Assembly: GCA_009840005.1 (NCBI GenBank)
Contig: VXOR01000047.1
Span: 62,001-126,000, forward strand
DNA: 64,000 nt
Reading direction: 5' to 3'
From: Gemmatimonadota bacterium
GTDB taxonomy: Bacteria; Latescibacterota; UBA2968; UBA8231
Part shown: in pieces, positions 46,891 through 56,107 of the stretch
Layout: each line of letters starts with the position of its first letter
Position numbering within the stretch: the first letter of the stretch is position 1
The notes under the pieces: generated by a model
What the model was told of the DNA's origin: nothing
Database searches by the model: none
Seen by the model: only the letters and a program-made list of their open reading frames with translations
Position numbers and translations under genes: made by a program

Positions 46891-48213
46891 ATGAAAGCAA
46901 AATGTGCGATGACGTTGGTTGGATGTGTCCTTCTGTGGGCTTGTAGCGGCCAGCAAGAGGCCATTGACGAGCAGCCGACCAATCTCGAAGCCCTCGATCC
47001 CCAAGGACAGAAAATCGTCTTTTGGTACCAACACACCGGCCAGCGAGAGGATGCCCTGCAAGAGTTGATTGCCGACTTTAATCAGACCAACCGCTATGGA
47101 ATTGAGATTCGCGGCGAGTACATGGGGCGCTATGGGGACATCTACAACAAGATGAACGTGGGTATCCAGAGCGGTGCGCTGGCCGCCAGCTTGGTAGTAG
47201 CCTACCAAAATCAAGCCCTCGCCTACTACCAAGCCGACGGCATAGTGGATATAACGCCCTATATGGATTCGTCCCAATGGGGCTTGTCGCCCGAAGAGCG
47301 CAGCGACTACGTCCAAGCATTTTTGGAGCAGGACAATCTCGGCGGAGTGCAGATTGGCTTCCCACCGAATCGCTCGATGGAGCTGCTCTACTACAATGCT
47401 GATTGGTTGCGCGAGTTGGGCTACGACGAGCCACCGGCGACATGGGACGATTTTGCCGCGATGTGCCGCCGGGCCAAAGAGCAACCCTTTAGCAAGAACG
47501 AAAACCCAGCGCGCAGTTTGGGTTTTTTGCTCGATGTTGACGCCAGCCGATTCGCCGCAATGGTCTTCAGTCGCGGCGGCGACCTAGTAGACGCGACCGG
47601 CAGCACCTATGCGCTGGACTCGCCCGAAGTTAAAGCGGTACTGGAACTGCTACAGGAACTAGCGCGGGAAGGCGCAATAGACGTCGCGGCCGAACGGGAT
47701 GTCGAGGTAAACGAGTTCGTTACTGGTCAGATCCTCTTCTCGCAGGATTCTTCCTCTGGGCTGCCCTTTTACAAAAGTGGCATTGAGGACTCTGGGCTGG
47801 CCTTTGAGTGGGGAGTAACCCATCCGCCGCAGACAGGCTCGCGGCCGGTTGTTGATGTGTACGGAGCTAGCGTGTCGATCTGTGCCGGTACGCCCGAAAA
47901 ACAGCTAGCGGCGTGGCTTTTTCTCAAGTGGTTTACGGCCCCGGAGCAACAAGCGCGGTGGGTGCGGGCAAGCAATTACTTTCCGGTGCGCAAAAGTACG
48001 GCACAAGAGCTAGAAGGCTATTTTGCGGAAAATCCGCACTACGGAGTGGCGTTTGGCATGTTGGACTACGGGAAGTCAGAACCGACGATGGCGGGGTATG
48101 AACGGGTGCGGCGCTTGATTCGAGAGGCGATGATAGAGACGATTGAAGGCGGGGACATCGAACAAGTGGTGGAAGAATTACAACGCGCAGCGAATCAGAC
48201 GCTTGAGCCGTAG
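46891..48213 (+). CDS. extracellular sugar-binding lipoprotein
   Basis: 440 aa from the ATG at 46891, four bases after the permease stop. Lipobox VLLWAC after a short signal, then family-1 solute-binding protein features (IVFWYQHTGQREDALQELIA, ADWLRELGYDEPPATWDDF, KWFTAPEQQARW). It captures an oligosaccharide or glycerol-phosphate-type ligand and hands it to the permeases. A longer frame starting at 46729 overlaps the permease and is not the real start. Confidence 0.9.
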   Translation: MKAKCAMTLVGCVLLWACSGQQEAIDEQPTNLEALDPQGQKIVFWYQHTGQREDALQELIADFNQTNRYGIEIRGEYMGRYGDIYNKMNVGIQSGALAASLVVAYQNQALAYYQADGIVDITPYMDSSQWGLSPEERSDYVQAFLEQDNLGGVQIGFPPNRSMELLYYNADWLRELGYDEPPATWDDFAAMCRRAKEQPFSKNENPARSLGFLLDVDASRFAAMVFSRGGDLVDATGSTYALDSPEVKAVLELLQELAREGAIDVAAERDVEVNEFVTGQILFSQDSSSGLPFYKSGIEDSGLAFEWGVTHPPQTGSRPVVDVYGASVSICAGTPEKQLAAWLFLKWFTAPEQQARWVRASNYFPVRKSTAQELEGYFAENPHYGVAFGMLDYGKSEPTMAGYERVRRLIREAMIETIEGGDIEQVVEELQRAANQTLEP

Positions 48214-48237
48214 GCGAAAAGGGAGAGGCAGTATAAA

Positions 48238-49593
48238 ATGACTGAAGACCGCAAAAAACCAAACGTCATAGTCTTTTTTACAGACCAACAGCGCTGGGAC
48301 ACAACGGGGCTACACGGCAATCCGCTGGGCCTTACGCCGAATCTCGATCGCTTGGCCCGCGAGTACACCCACGCGGCTCATTCCTTTACGTGCCAACCCG
48401 TCTGCGGCCCGGCGCGCTCCTGTCTGCAAACGGGTCTCTACGCCACGACTACAGGCTGCTACCGCAACGGCATTCCCCTGCCCGCGGACAGCCAGACCCT
48501 CGCCCATTACTTTGCCGCGGCAGGCTACGACACTGGGTATATAGGCAAGTGGCATCTACACGAGCGTGGAACCACGGGGCCGGTGCCGACAGCGGATCGC
48601 TTTGGCTACCAGTACTGGTTGGCGTCGAATGTGCTCGAATTTACTTCCGACGCCTATAGCACGGTTCTTTACGACAATGACGAACAACCCGTCCGCCTAC
48701 CCGGTTATCGCGTGGATGCGGTCACAGATGCTGCGATCCGCTACGTGGATGCGCATCAAGATCGTCCCTTTTTCCTGTTTGTCTCCTACATTGAACCCCA
48801 TCACCAGAACCACTTGGACGACTATCCGCCCCCCGATGGCTACCGGGAAGTCTATACCGGAGGCTGGGTCCCACCCGATCTAGCGGCACTGGGCGGCTCG
48901 ACTCACCAGCACTTAGGCGGTTATTGCGGAATGGTCAAGCGGCTCGATGAAGCCTATGGCCGCCTGCACGACGCGCTCAAGAGCTTGGCACTAGCCGACG
49001 ACACTATCGTACTCTTTACATCGGATCACGGCTGTCATTTCAAGACGCGCAACAGCGAGTACAAACGCTCTTGTCACGAAAGCTCGATTCGCGTGCCGAC
49101 GGTTTTGACCGGCCCCGGTTTTCGCGGCGGCCAATTGCAAGAACTGGTTAGCCTAATCGATCTGCCGCCAACGCTTTTGGATGCGGCCGGTCTGGAAGTC
49201 CCCGAGCAGATGCAGGGCCGCTCGCTCATGCCGCTTTTACGCGGCGGAGCCGATTGGCCGACAGAGGTCTTCGTGCAGGTCAGCGAAGCCCAAGTGGGGC
49301 GGGCCGTTCGCACGCATCGGTGGAAGTACGGGGTGGATGCTCCCGGCGAGCAAGGCAGGGATGTGGCAGGAGCCGGTCTCTACGAGGAGCAGTATCTCTA
49401 CGATCTACAGGCCGACCCGTACGAACTGAACAATCTAGTCGGCCTCGAGTCGCACCGAGAAGTGGCCCAAGTAATGCGGGAACGGCTCTTGAGACGCATG
49501 GAAGAAGCCGGGGAGTCTCGCCCTCACATCAAAGAGGCCGTGCTGCGCCGCTCTGGCCAGCGGAAGGTCAGCCCTGAAGAAGCGCGTTCATAG
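48238..49593 (+). CDS. type I sulfatase (formylglycine-dependent)
   Basis: 451 aa. N-terminal metal site PNVIVFFTDQQRWD and the formylglycine signature C56-G-P-A-R60 with following SCLQTGLYAT, then GKWHLH. It hydrolyses sulfate esters after a maturase (not in the window) converts C56. There is no N-terminal signal peptide, so it probably works in the cytosol on an imported substrate. It follows the transporter genes by 24 bp and likely shares their operon. Confidence 0.92.
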   Translation: MTEDRKKPNVIVFFTDQQRWDTTGLHGNPLGLTPNLDRLAREYTHAAHSFTCQPVCGPARSCLQTGLYATTTGCYRNGIPLPADSQTLAHYFAAAGYDTGYIGKWHLHERGTTGPVPTADRFGYQYWLASNVLEFTSDAYSTVLYDNDEQPVRLPGYRVDAVTDAAIRYVDAHQDRPFFLFVSYIEPHHQNHLDDYPPPDGYREVYTGGWVPPDLAALGGSTHQHLGGYCGMVKRLDEAYGRLHDALKSLALADDTIVLFTSDHGCHFKTRNSEYKRSCHESSIRVPTVLTGPGFRGGQLQELVSLIDLPPTLLDAAGLEVPEQMQGRSLMPLLRGGADWPTEVFVQVSEAQVGRAVRTHRWKYGVDAPGEQGRDVAGAGLYEEQYLYDLQADPYELNNLVGLESHREVAQVMRERLLRRMEEAGESRPHIKEAVLRRSGQRKVSPEEARS

Positions 49594-49659
49594 CTCAGAC
49601 CCCTACTGGGCGCGAAAGTCTCGGTGAGGCGGGAAATCGTTCGGTTAAGTTAGTAGTGG

Positions 49660-50745
49660 CTAATCAGTAGAGTCCAACTTTTCGCGCAGCGATTGAAGCT
49701 CAAACAGCCGCTTGACAACTAAAGATATAGAGCGGGTAAACTCGCCCAATATGGTCGTTAGCTGTTCGGTGCGCCTAGGCCCGCCTATGGGTAGTCCCAG
49801 ACCTAACATCCCCTGTGCAAAGGGCACGTCGAGCAGCAGTCCGGGGCGATACATTGAGTCCGAGAAAATTTCTTGGGTCATCTGGCGAAAATCCTCGTCG
49901 GCCTCGCGCTCCCAGGCTTTGTCCCGGTTCCAGTAGCTAACCAATCCCCGCAAGGAAGCAAAGCGACCGAGGGATTCTTGGAGATTTACCACACTCTGTA
50001 AGGGGCGATAACCGCGCGCTGTGGAATAGGCGCGGTAGCAAGCCAAGAGGTTTCTCTGCTCGTCTATGACCTGTAGGTCAACCGCCTCGAATTGGACGCC
50101 CATCGCCCCTAATTCGTCGCCGAGGATGCGCACGACCTTGCCTAGATCGCGCATCTTGTCGGCGTCGCAACCTGCCTGCAAGACGCGAAAGGCCCCTTGC
50201 TGACAGCACTGATCGGTAATGTCGCGCACAATGGCTAAGCACTCTCTTTGGTTGATGCTGACGTTGGTGATCTCGACGGGAAGAAAGCTGCCGTCACCGC
50301 GCACCATGAGCGCTTCATAGGCATTGGACGAACCACTGGCGATCATGCGCCGGGCGTTGGGATGGGACTGGGAAGCGAACAATAGCTCAATGCCGTCTCT
50401 GGCTAGCAATTCTTCCTCGCGATAACCCAATAGGTCGGCCAAGGTCTGACTGATGAAGCGCAAGAGTCCGTTTTCGTCGATGACAAAGGCGTTGAGGGCC
50501 TCAGCGATTTGATGCAAACGGTCTTTGTGGACTCGAGCCAAGTGCGCCGTATCGTCCATTAGGGAGTCTGCCGAGACGCCGAGGGCGTCAGCTAAACTTT
50601 TTAGGGCCGACGAGCCTGGCTGGCGTACGCGGCCGGTTTCAATGCGAGAGATGGTGGCTTGGGAGACGCCGGAGCGATCTGAGAGGTCTTGCTGATTGAG
50701 CGATTGTTGCTGTCGCAGCTCTTTCAGGTTGTGTCCTAAGGACAT
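49660..50745 (-). CDS. XRE-PAS transcriptional regulator
   Basis: 361 aa. N-terminal HTH_3 domain (about 5-62, LKELRQQQSLNQQDLSDRSG, VSQATISRIETGR), a PAS domain (about 75-180, ALNAFVIDENGLLRFISQTL, DLLGYREEELLARDGIELLF) and a C-terminal region that looks GAF-like but is not certain. AGGA precedes the ATG. It is divergent from the RhmD-like gene with 121 bp between them, so it probably controls that gene and perhaps the transporter in response to a bound metabolite. Confidence 0.85.
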   Translation of the reverse strand: MSLGHNLKELRQQQSLNQQDLSDRSGVSQATISRIETGRVRQPGSSALKSLADALGVSADSLMDDTAHLARVHKDRLHQIAEALNAFVIDENGLLRFISQTLADLLGYREEELLARDGIELLFASQSHPNARRMIASGSSNAYEALMVRGDGSFLPVEITNVSINQRECLAIVRDITDQCCQQGAFRVLQAGCDADKMRDLGKVVRILGDELGAMGVQFEAVDLQVIDEQRNLLACYRAYSTARGYRPLQSVVNLQESLGRFASLRGLVSYWNRDKAWEREADEDFRQMTQEIFSDSMYRPGLLLDVPFAQGMLGLGLPIGGPRRTEQLTTILGEFTRSISLVVKRLFELQSLREKLDSTD

Positions 50746-50866
50746 GGACTGTTCCTATAATGGGGATATAGAATACAAGGTGTTTGATATGTAAATAATA
50801 CGACACGAAGCGACTGATTACCAAAACGGAAGGCAATAAAAACAAAATGTACACAAGGAGTTACGC

Positions 50867-51919
50867 ATGAAAATAACCGAAGTGCAATCAGTTTATCCCC
50901 GCTATCGCGCCGCGCCCGCGGCTTGGCGTCGGTACTTCTGGCAGATGGTCGTGCGCATCGATACGGATATCGGCGTCAGCGGCTGGGGAGCGGGGGGCGG
51001 TGGGATTGCTGCCGTAGAGGTGATTAACCGCCACTTGCGAGAGTTGCTAGTGGGGCGCAGCATCAACGGCATTGAAGATATCGCTCGGCTCTGGGACGAC
51101 CAGTACAAGGCCAGCGTGCCCTACGGTCGCAGCGGGATCGCCGTTATGGCCATCAGCGGCGTAGATCTGGCGCTGTGGGATGTCTTGGGCCGGGCCGAAG
51201 GAAAGTCCGTCTGCGACTTGTTGGGTGGTCGGCAACGGGACGAGGTGCGGGCCTACGCCACAGGCCCAGATTGCGCTTGGTATCGGGACTTGGGCTTTAG
51301 TGCCCATAAGTCTTCGCAGACGCAGCAAGGAGGCCAAGCCGCTGATGCGGCGCGCATACTTGAGTGGGCCGAAGGGGTGCGCCAGACCTTGGGCGAAGAC
51401 GCGCTCTTGATGATTGACGCGTACATGTCGTGGTCGCCCGACTTTGCCGTGGCCGTGGCGCAGCAACTCGCGCCGTTCAACATATACTGGTTTGAAGACG
51501 TGCTGTTGCCCGATGACCTAGATGGCTTGGCGGCGTTGCGTCCGCAGATCCACCCCATTTTGTTGGCTGGCGGCGAACACGAATTCACCGCGCGGGATTT
51601 CGGTCACATCGCCAGTGCGCGGGCTCTGGACTTGTGGCAGCCGGACGTCACTTGGTGCGGCGGTCTGACGGCGACGTTGCGCATTGCCGAGCTCGCCCAA
51701 GCCCACAGCATCCCCGTGGTGCCCCATCGGGGCGGCGAGATTTGGGGGCTGCACCTTTTGGCGGCTGGCTACGGCGACAATTTAGCCGAGATGGTTATGG
51801 GCCGGCGCGACGCGGTGCGCGACAAGCTATGGCTGGGGGAGCCGCAACCGCAGGAAGGTCACTTAGTACTGCCCGAAGGCCCGGGATTTGGCGTCGAGGT
51901 GAACGAGGAGCTGCTTTAG
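50867..51919 (+). CDS. enolase-superfamily sugar-acid dehydratase (L-rhamnonate dehydratase-like)
   Basis: 350 aa, mandelate racemase/muconate lactonizing family. Likeness to rhamnonate dehydratase: LLMIDAYMSW (metal Asp), APFNIYWFEDVLLPDDL, AGGEHEFTARDF, QPDVTWCGGLT, VVPHRGG, and C-terminal GPGFGVEVN. The metal ligands D, E and E are in place. The His in VVPHRGG is the likely general acid/base. It dehydrates a sugar acid to a 2-keto-3-deoxy acid. Strong Shine-Dalgarno AAGGAG. Exact substrate not provable by sequence. Confidence 0.75.
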   Translation: MKITEVQSVYPRYRAAPAAWRRYFWQMVVRIDTDIGVSGWGAGGGGIAAVEVINRHLRELLVGRSINGIEDIARLWDDQYKASVPYGRSGIAVMAISGVDLALWDVLGRAEGKSVCDLLGGRQRDEVRAYATGPDCAWYRDLGFSAHKSSQTQQGGQAADAARILEWAEGVRQTLGEDALLMIDAYMSWSPDFAVAVAQQLAPFNIYWFEDVLLPDDLDGLAALRPQIHPILLAGGEHEFTARDFGHIASARALDLWQPDVTWCGGLTATLRIAELAQAHSIPVVPHRGGEIWGLHLLAAGYGDNLAEMVMGRRDAVRDKLWLGEPQPQEGHLVLPEGPGFGVEVNEELL

Positions 51920-51923
51920 GTAT

Positions 51924-51955
51924 CCGCAGATGGACGCAGATGATGGACGCAGATG
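51924..51955. repeat. CGCAGATGGACGCA repeat array copy 1
   Basis: CCGCAGATGGACGCA, then a perfect 13-bp tandem ATGGACGCAGATG (51930-51942 and 51943-51955), directly after the dehydratase stop. The first 15 bases recur at 55992-56006. Confidence 0.8.
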
Positions 51956-51978
51956 CGGGAGAACGGGTTTAAGACCCT

Positions 51979-52566
51979 CTACTCTTTAACCGCCAGAGAC
52001 AATAGGTACGTCCCCCGCTGTTTGACCTTTTTGTAATTGCCGAAGACTTCCTTGAAATTGCGCTTGATATACTCCTTTAGCCCGGCAATGGTGACGACCC
52101 ACAGATGTCCGCCCGGCTTGAGGCGGGCACAGGCATCTTGCATGATGATCGTCAGGAGTTCGTTGCCTGTTTTCGCGGGCAAATTGGAGGCAATGGTGTC
52201 AAAACTCACGTGGGCGGGCACGTGGCTGAAGGCGTTGCTCAAATAGGCGCGACAATTGGTCAGTCCATTGCGTGCGGCGTTTTGCGCCGCGTAGTCAACA
52301 GCGACGAAGTCCTTGTCGATCAGATGAACCTCGCCCTCGGGGCAGATATGGCCCAATGCCAAGCCGATGGGACCATATCCGCACCCTAAGTCGAGGCAGC
52401 AGTCGGCAGGTCCGGCTTTTATGTGGTCGATGAGCAGCCGCGTCCCTGGGTCAATGCGTTTGGGATTGAAAAGACCCCAAGTAGAGTGGAAGGTAAAAGT
52501 GCGCCCCCGGAGGTTCTCTTCGAATACAATGTCTTCGCCCAAGCGGCTTATATCTATAGGAGGCAT
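51979..52566 (-). CDS. class I SAM-dependent methyltransferase (RsmC/RlmG-like)
   Basis: 195 aa. It has the MTS-domain layout: FTFHSTWGLFNPKRIDPGT, motif I DLGCGYGPIGLALG, and ASNLPAKTGNE in the place of the catalytic NPP(F/Y) motif (here NLP). RsmC/RlmG enzymes methylate guanines in rRNA. This single-domain form lacks the N-terminal half of RsmC. It follows a secreted-protein gene on the same strand. Confidence 0.78.
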   Translation of the reverse strand: MPPIDISRLGEDIVFEENLRGRTFTFHSTWGLFNPKRIDPGTRLLIDHIKAGPADCCLDLGCGYGPIGLALGHICPEGEVHLIDKDFVAVDYAAQNAARNGLTNCRAYLSNAFSHVPAHVSFDTIASNLPAKTGNELLTIIMQDACARLKPGGHLWVVTIAGLKEYIKRNFKEVFGNYKKVKQRGTYLLSLAVKE

Positions 52567-52600
52567 TGAATAGGCGCGTTTGGACCAAGCGCGGTCGAGC

Positions 52601-54625
52601 CTAGTAGGCCAAGCCCAACGGCTGCTGGTGGCGGAAGGTTTTGAATTCCGACTTGAGGGCGATCTCCATCACATACAGACCTGGGACCAACAGCTCGCCG
52701 CTCGCGTCGCGGCCATCCCAATGCACGGTTTGCGGCCCGGCCCCCTGCATTCCGAGTTCGAGGCCGCCGACCCGGATGCCGCGCAAGTCGTAGATGTTGA
52801 GAGCCACGGGCACCGGGCCGGGCAGGCGAAACAAGGTATAACTGATGGCCAGCACATCGTTGGCACCGTCGCCGTTGGGGGTCAATACCTCGCTTGAAAA
52901 AGCTAGGTTTTCGATGGGAGCCCCGGCATCTTGTGCGCCACCCAACACCCGCAAGCTGTTGGTACTGATTTCGTCGGAGGCGTTACCGGCCTCAATCTGC
53001 TGCGGCAGGCTCTCTTCGTTCGCGTCAAACACCTCGCCGGCGAACGTGTTGGCAAAGATGAAGACCTCGGTGCCGAAGACCAGCCGCACGGGTTCATTGC
53101 GGCTGCGCGTGATCGACTGCGGCAAGCGCACTACTAGCTCACTCTCCGCCTCTATCACCTCGGTCGGTTCTATGACTTGGAGTGGCTGACCCATCTCTAG
53201 TCGTTTGAACTGGGGGCGGCTGCCTGTGCGGATCCGGATGGTATCGAAGCCCGGCTGGGTCGCCCCGTCGAACTGGGCACGCACATCATAGGTAAAGTCC
53301 GTCATCTCACCTAGGTACACTTCGGTTAGGCCGCCGTCGGGCGTCGGCTCGTCAAAGCGGGCGACCTCGCCGATGACTTGCGAGGCCAACGGCGGTGCGG
53401 TCTCAATCCACAGCGAATCGAGCCGCACGAAGTCGAAGAAGGAACTGCTCTCGAAGGTGAGTCTCACTTGGATGTGGTTGCCGCGCTCCAGCGGGGCGGG
53501 CTGCCCGAACTCGGCGATGGGAAAAGACCAGAAGGTCCAGTTGTCTTGGTCGTAAATGATGGAGGCCCTGAGGCCGGGCTTGCCTTCTTGGATTTGGCCT
53601 TGAGTAGTTTGGTCTGGTTGCTTGAGGTCTTTCTCGAAGCGCGCACGCGAGACCGTGCGCTCGGCTCCGGTGTCGGTAAACTCGTGATAGACGTTGGGGT
53701 CGTCGTCGCGGCCAGAGCGCACGGAGATTGCAAGTCGGGCTTGGGCATCGTCAACGGGAGTAGGGACCCCTTTGACCATTCGCATGGGCGTGGCGTCCCA
53801 GAATAGACGCCCGAAATTCACCGTGCGGCCGAGGGAGATGATCTTAGAGAGATAGAACACCCGCTTGGGCACCCCTTCGCCCTTGAGCTCGAACTCGCCG
53901 ATGGTTCCCTGCTGGACATTGGCTTGGCCTGAAGCAAAGGCTTTGTCGTCGATGGAAGGGTTGCGGCGCAGGCGGATGAAACGCACGTACTGCTTGGGAA
54001 ATTCGAGCTGGACATTGGCGTCGAAATTGAGCGGCACATCGGCGATCAAGGTCTCTAGGCGGTGATAGTCGTTGTCGTTGTTTTCGAGGTTGAGGACCGG
54101 GTCGAACTCTTCGGCGATCGAGACTTCAAACGCCTTGAAGATGTCGTCGCGCAGCAGCGTGCCGTCGGCGCGAAAACCGTGCGGCGGCGTGTAGAACCCG
54201 ACCACGTTGGCAGGCACTGGAACCCCCACGTCGAAAGTGTACCACTCCGAATTGATGCCGCGCGCTACCGGCGGGCTGTAAGAAGAGCTGTCGCCATCGA
54301 CCCACTCGGTGGTCAGGGTTCCGGCCGTGAACCAATAGAAGCCGTTGGCTGCGCGCCAGACGCGCGGAATGAGGCCGTCTTCGTAGCTCAAGTCGGTGGG
54401 AAACTTAAAGGGCGACCAGAACGGGAGCTTGGAAAGGATGTTTTCCTCGCCGTCGAAGTAGGTCGGCGCAATGGAGCCGGGAAAGGTCTGGAAGTCGATA
54501 AAGACTTCGCTGCTGTCATTCTGGCTCCAAGCCAAGCCTTGGCCGCCCATTTTCCACAGCGAAATCTGGGCGGCTGCCGGTGCTACAGAAAGCGCGAGCG
54601 CGATGAGAATTGACCATTTGTACAC
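52601..54625 (-). CDS. secreted protein with C-terminal FlgD-like sorting/anchoring domain
   Basis: 674 aa from a GTG at 54625 (AAGGGG six to seven bases upstream), followed by a clear signal peptide VYKWSILIALALSVAPAAAQ. The body is beta-rich with repeated lectin/F5-8-like patches (RFIRLRRNPS, VRFIRLRR) and no enzyme motif I recognise. The C-terminus has TPNGDGANDVLAISYTLF then IYDLRGIRV, VHWDGRDASGE and PGLYVMEI, the FlgD Ig-like/CHU_C-type module used in surface or type IX-like secreted proteins. It probably binds a surface polysaccharide. Function otherwise unknown. Confidence 0.7.
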   Translation of the reverse strand: MYKWSILIALALSVAPAAAQISLWKMGGQGLAWSQNDSSEVFIDFQTFPGSIAPTYFDGEENILSKLPFWSPFKFPTDLSYEDGLIPRVWRAANGFYWFTAGTLTTEWVDGDSSSYSPPVARGINSEWYTFDVGVPVPANVVGFYTPPHGFRADGTLLRDDIFKAFEVSIAEEFDPVLNLENNDNDYHRLETLIADVPLNFDANVQLEFPKQYVRFIRLRRNPSIDDKAFASGQANVQQGTIGEFELKGEGVPKRVFYLSKIISLGRTVNFGRLFWDATPMRMVKGVPTPVDDAQARLAISVRSGRDDDPNVYHEFTDTGAERTVSRARFEKDLKQPDQTTQGQIQEGKPGLRASIIYDQDNWTFWSFPIAEFGQPAPLERGNHIQVRLTFESSSFFDFVRLDSLWIETAPPLASQVIGEVARFDEPTPDGGLTEVYLGEMTDFTYDVRAQFDGATQPGFDTIRIRTGSRPQFKRLEMGQPLQVIEPTEVIEAESELVVRLPQSITRSRNEPVRLVFGTEVFIFANTFAGEVFDANEESLPQQIEAGNASDEISTNSLRVLGGAQDAGAPIENLAFSSEVLTPNGDGANDVLAISYTLFRLPGPVPVALNIYDLRGIRVGGLELGMQGAGPQTVHWDGRDASGELLVPGLYVMEIALKSEFKTFRHQQPLGLAY

Positions 54626-54766
54626 TGTTTTACCCCTTAAGCCAGTCGCCAAGGTTGCCAGCGACTCTTTTACGCGGTTCAAGTTTTCGCTTAATCTATA
54701 AGGCTTGTTTCTCAAGCTCAAGCCGATAGGCGACATAGAGAATATACGCAACCGTCCGTTTTGCCC

Positions 54767-55912
54767 ATGGCCGACAAAATAACGCGCGGGCCGCTGAGGT
54801 GGCTTCGCGGCGATATGCACAACCACTGCGAAGATCACGCCTTGGTCGCCGAGCTTTTGCAAGGGGTAGGCGATGCACTCGATTTTATCGCGCTGACCAA
54901 CCACGCGCAAAAGCCCGTCTTTTTTGAGCAACACCGCATGATTGAGCAAGCGCGCCGCATTTTGCCGGGATTTCCCATCTTCTTCGGACTAGAGTGGAAC
55001 GCGCCGATGGGAGGCCACGCCGGGCTCGTCTTTCCGATCGGCGATCGCGAGGCCGAAAATGCCTATGCCTTCGCCGCCGCCCACGACCGATTGGGGGCTG
55101 CGGCTCCTAGCAGCGTAGAAGCGGCGTTAGATCACTTGAACGCGCTGCCGGCGGCGGAGCGCCCCGTCCTCTTCTTCAACCACCCTGCTGCTGGCCAGTG
55201 GTCCACGGAGAGCATCAATCGCTATCTCGCCGCTGATGGCGCGTTGGGAGGCGTAGAAGCGGCGGGCCTTGTCGTTGGTATCGAAGCCTTGCACGGACAC
55301 CAAGCGCACGCCAAAGTCGCGGCGATGGATCCGTGTGCCTATCCGGGGGGAGCTATCGGCGGCTTGCTTGATCAAGTGTACGCCTGCCAGCGGCCATTTT
55401 CCCTGCTGTTGAACTCCGACTTCCACGTCCACAAGCAATGGCACCAGCCCGATTATCCGCTGGGCGTCTTCAATCACGTCCGGGTCGGCGTGGAGGCGGG
55501 GCATCCACCTACCCCAGAGGCGATCTTCGCTGGCCTGCGCCGAGGGCGCACGTGTGCCGCCCAAGGGTACTGGCTCGACCTCGGCGATTTTTCGGCTGAT
55601 GACCATTTTATCGGCGATACTTGGACGGGAGGCCCCGGTGTTTTGCGCGTTGTCTTTGAAGCGACTGAAGCGGTCGAAAAGGTCGAACTGATTGGCCGGT
55701 GGCAGCCGAATGCCGCGCCGGCCGTGCTGGAGTGCTTGGAGTCTCGACCGGCAGGGAGCTGCGAATGGATGCTGAAGATTCCGTCGGATGCTCAAGGCTT
55801 TGTGCGCCTGCGCATAATCGCCGAAAGCCGTGTGCGCCCGACACCAGGGCCGCCGGGCCCCAAGCACTTTCTCTCTTCGGCAATCCTCTTAGACGCCAGC
55901 CGCGACCGTTAG
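54767..55912 (+). CDS. PHP-domain hydrolase
   Basis: 381 aa from the ATG at 54767. N-terminal WLRGDMHNHCEDHALVAELL with the HxH metal motif of PHP enzymes, then GLEWNAPMGGHAGLVFP and NSDFHVHKQW metal residues. PHP proteins hydrolyse phosphoesters; here the C-terminal 100 residues form a beta-sandwich-like extension of unknown role. There is no signal peptide. It is divergent from the secreted protein gene on the minus strand. Confidence 0.78.
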   Translation: MADKITRGPLRWLRGDMHNHCEDHALVAELLQGVGDALDFIALTNHAQKPVFFEQHRMIEQARRILPGFPIFFGLEWNAPMGGHAGLVFPIGDREAENAYAFAAAHDRLGAAAPSSVEAALDHLNALPAAERPVLFFNHPAAGQWSTESINRYLAADGALGGVEAAGLVVGIEALHGHQAHAKVAAMDPCAYPGGAIGGLLDQVYACQRPFSLLLNSDFHVHKQWHQPDYPLGVFNHVRVGVEAGHPPTPEAIFAGLRRGRTCAAQGYWLDLGDFSADDHFIGDTWTGGPGVLRVVFEATEAVEKVELIGRWQPNAAPAVLECLESRPAGSCEWMLKIPSDAQGFVRLRIIAESRVRPTPGPPGPKHFLSSAILLDASRDR

Positions 55913-55931
55913 ATCTCAAACCACCAGAATT

Positions 55932-55958
55932 GCGTCGCCAGTACTGGCGACGGGAAGC
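55932..55958 (+). repeat. palindromic repeat copy B, intergenic
   Basis: 27 bp with a perfect 16-bp palindrome TCGCCAGTACTGGCGA followed by CGGGAAGC. One base differs from copy A at 45146-45172. Starts 20 bp after the PHP stop. Confidence 0.9.
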
Positions 55959-55963
55959 GCTTA

Positions 55964-56075
55964 TATAGCAATCCTACATCCACAAGATGACCCGCAGATG
56001 GACGCAAACAGACGCAGAGAGTAGAAACAAGACGATCCATATCTCTAATCGTTCAAGTTATTTAGGGTTGCTATA
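55964..56075. mobile_element. small MITE-like element bounded by inverted repeats
   Basis: TATAGCAATCCTA (55964-55976) and TAGGGTTGCTATA (56063-56075) are inverted repeats with one mismatch, 112 bp apart. Both ends carry TA at the border, as in elements that insert at TA. Inside is CCGCAGATGGACGCA (55992-56006), shared with 51924. No reading frame. It fills most of the 195-bp gap before the next gene. Confidence 0.5.
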
Positions 56076-56107
56076 CGTCTGTTTTACCCGTCTATAGAAA
56101 GGTTTCC

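Noticed and set aside
54626..54949. Extension of the secreted FlgD-tail protein to an ATG at 54949
   Set aside because: It overlaps the divergent PHP gene and would bury the signal peptide; the GTG at 54625 has a good ribosome site and leads directly into the signal.
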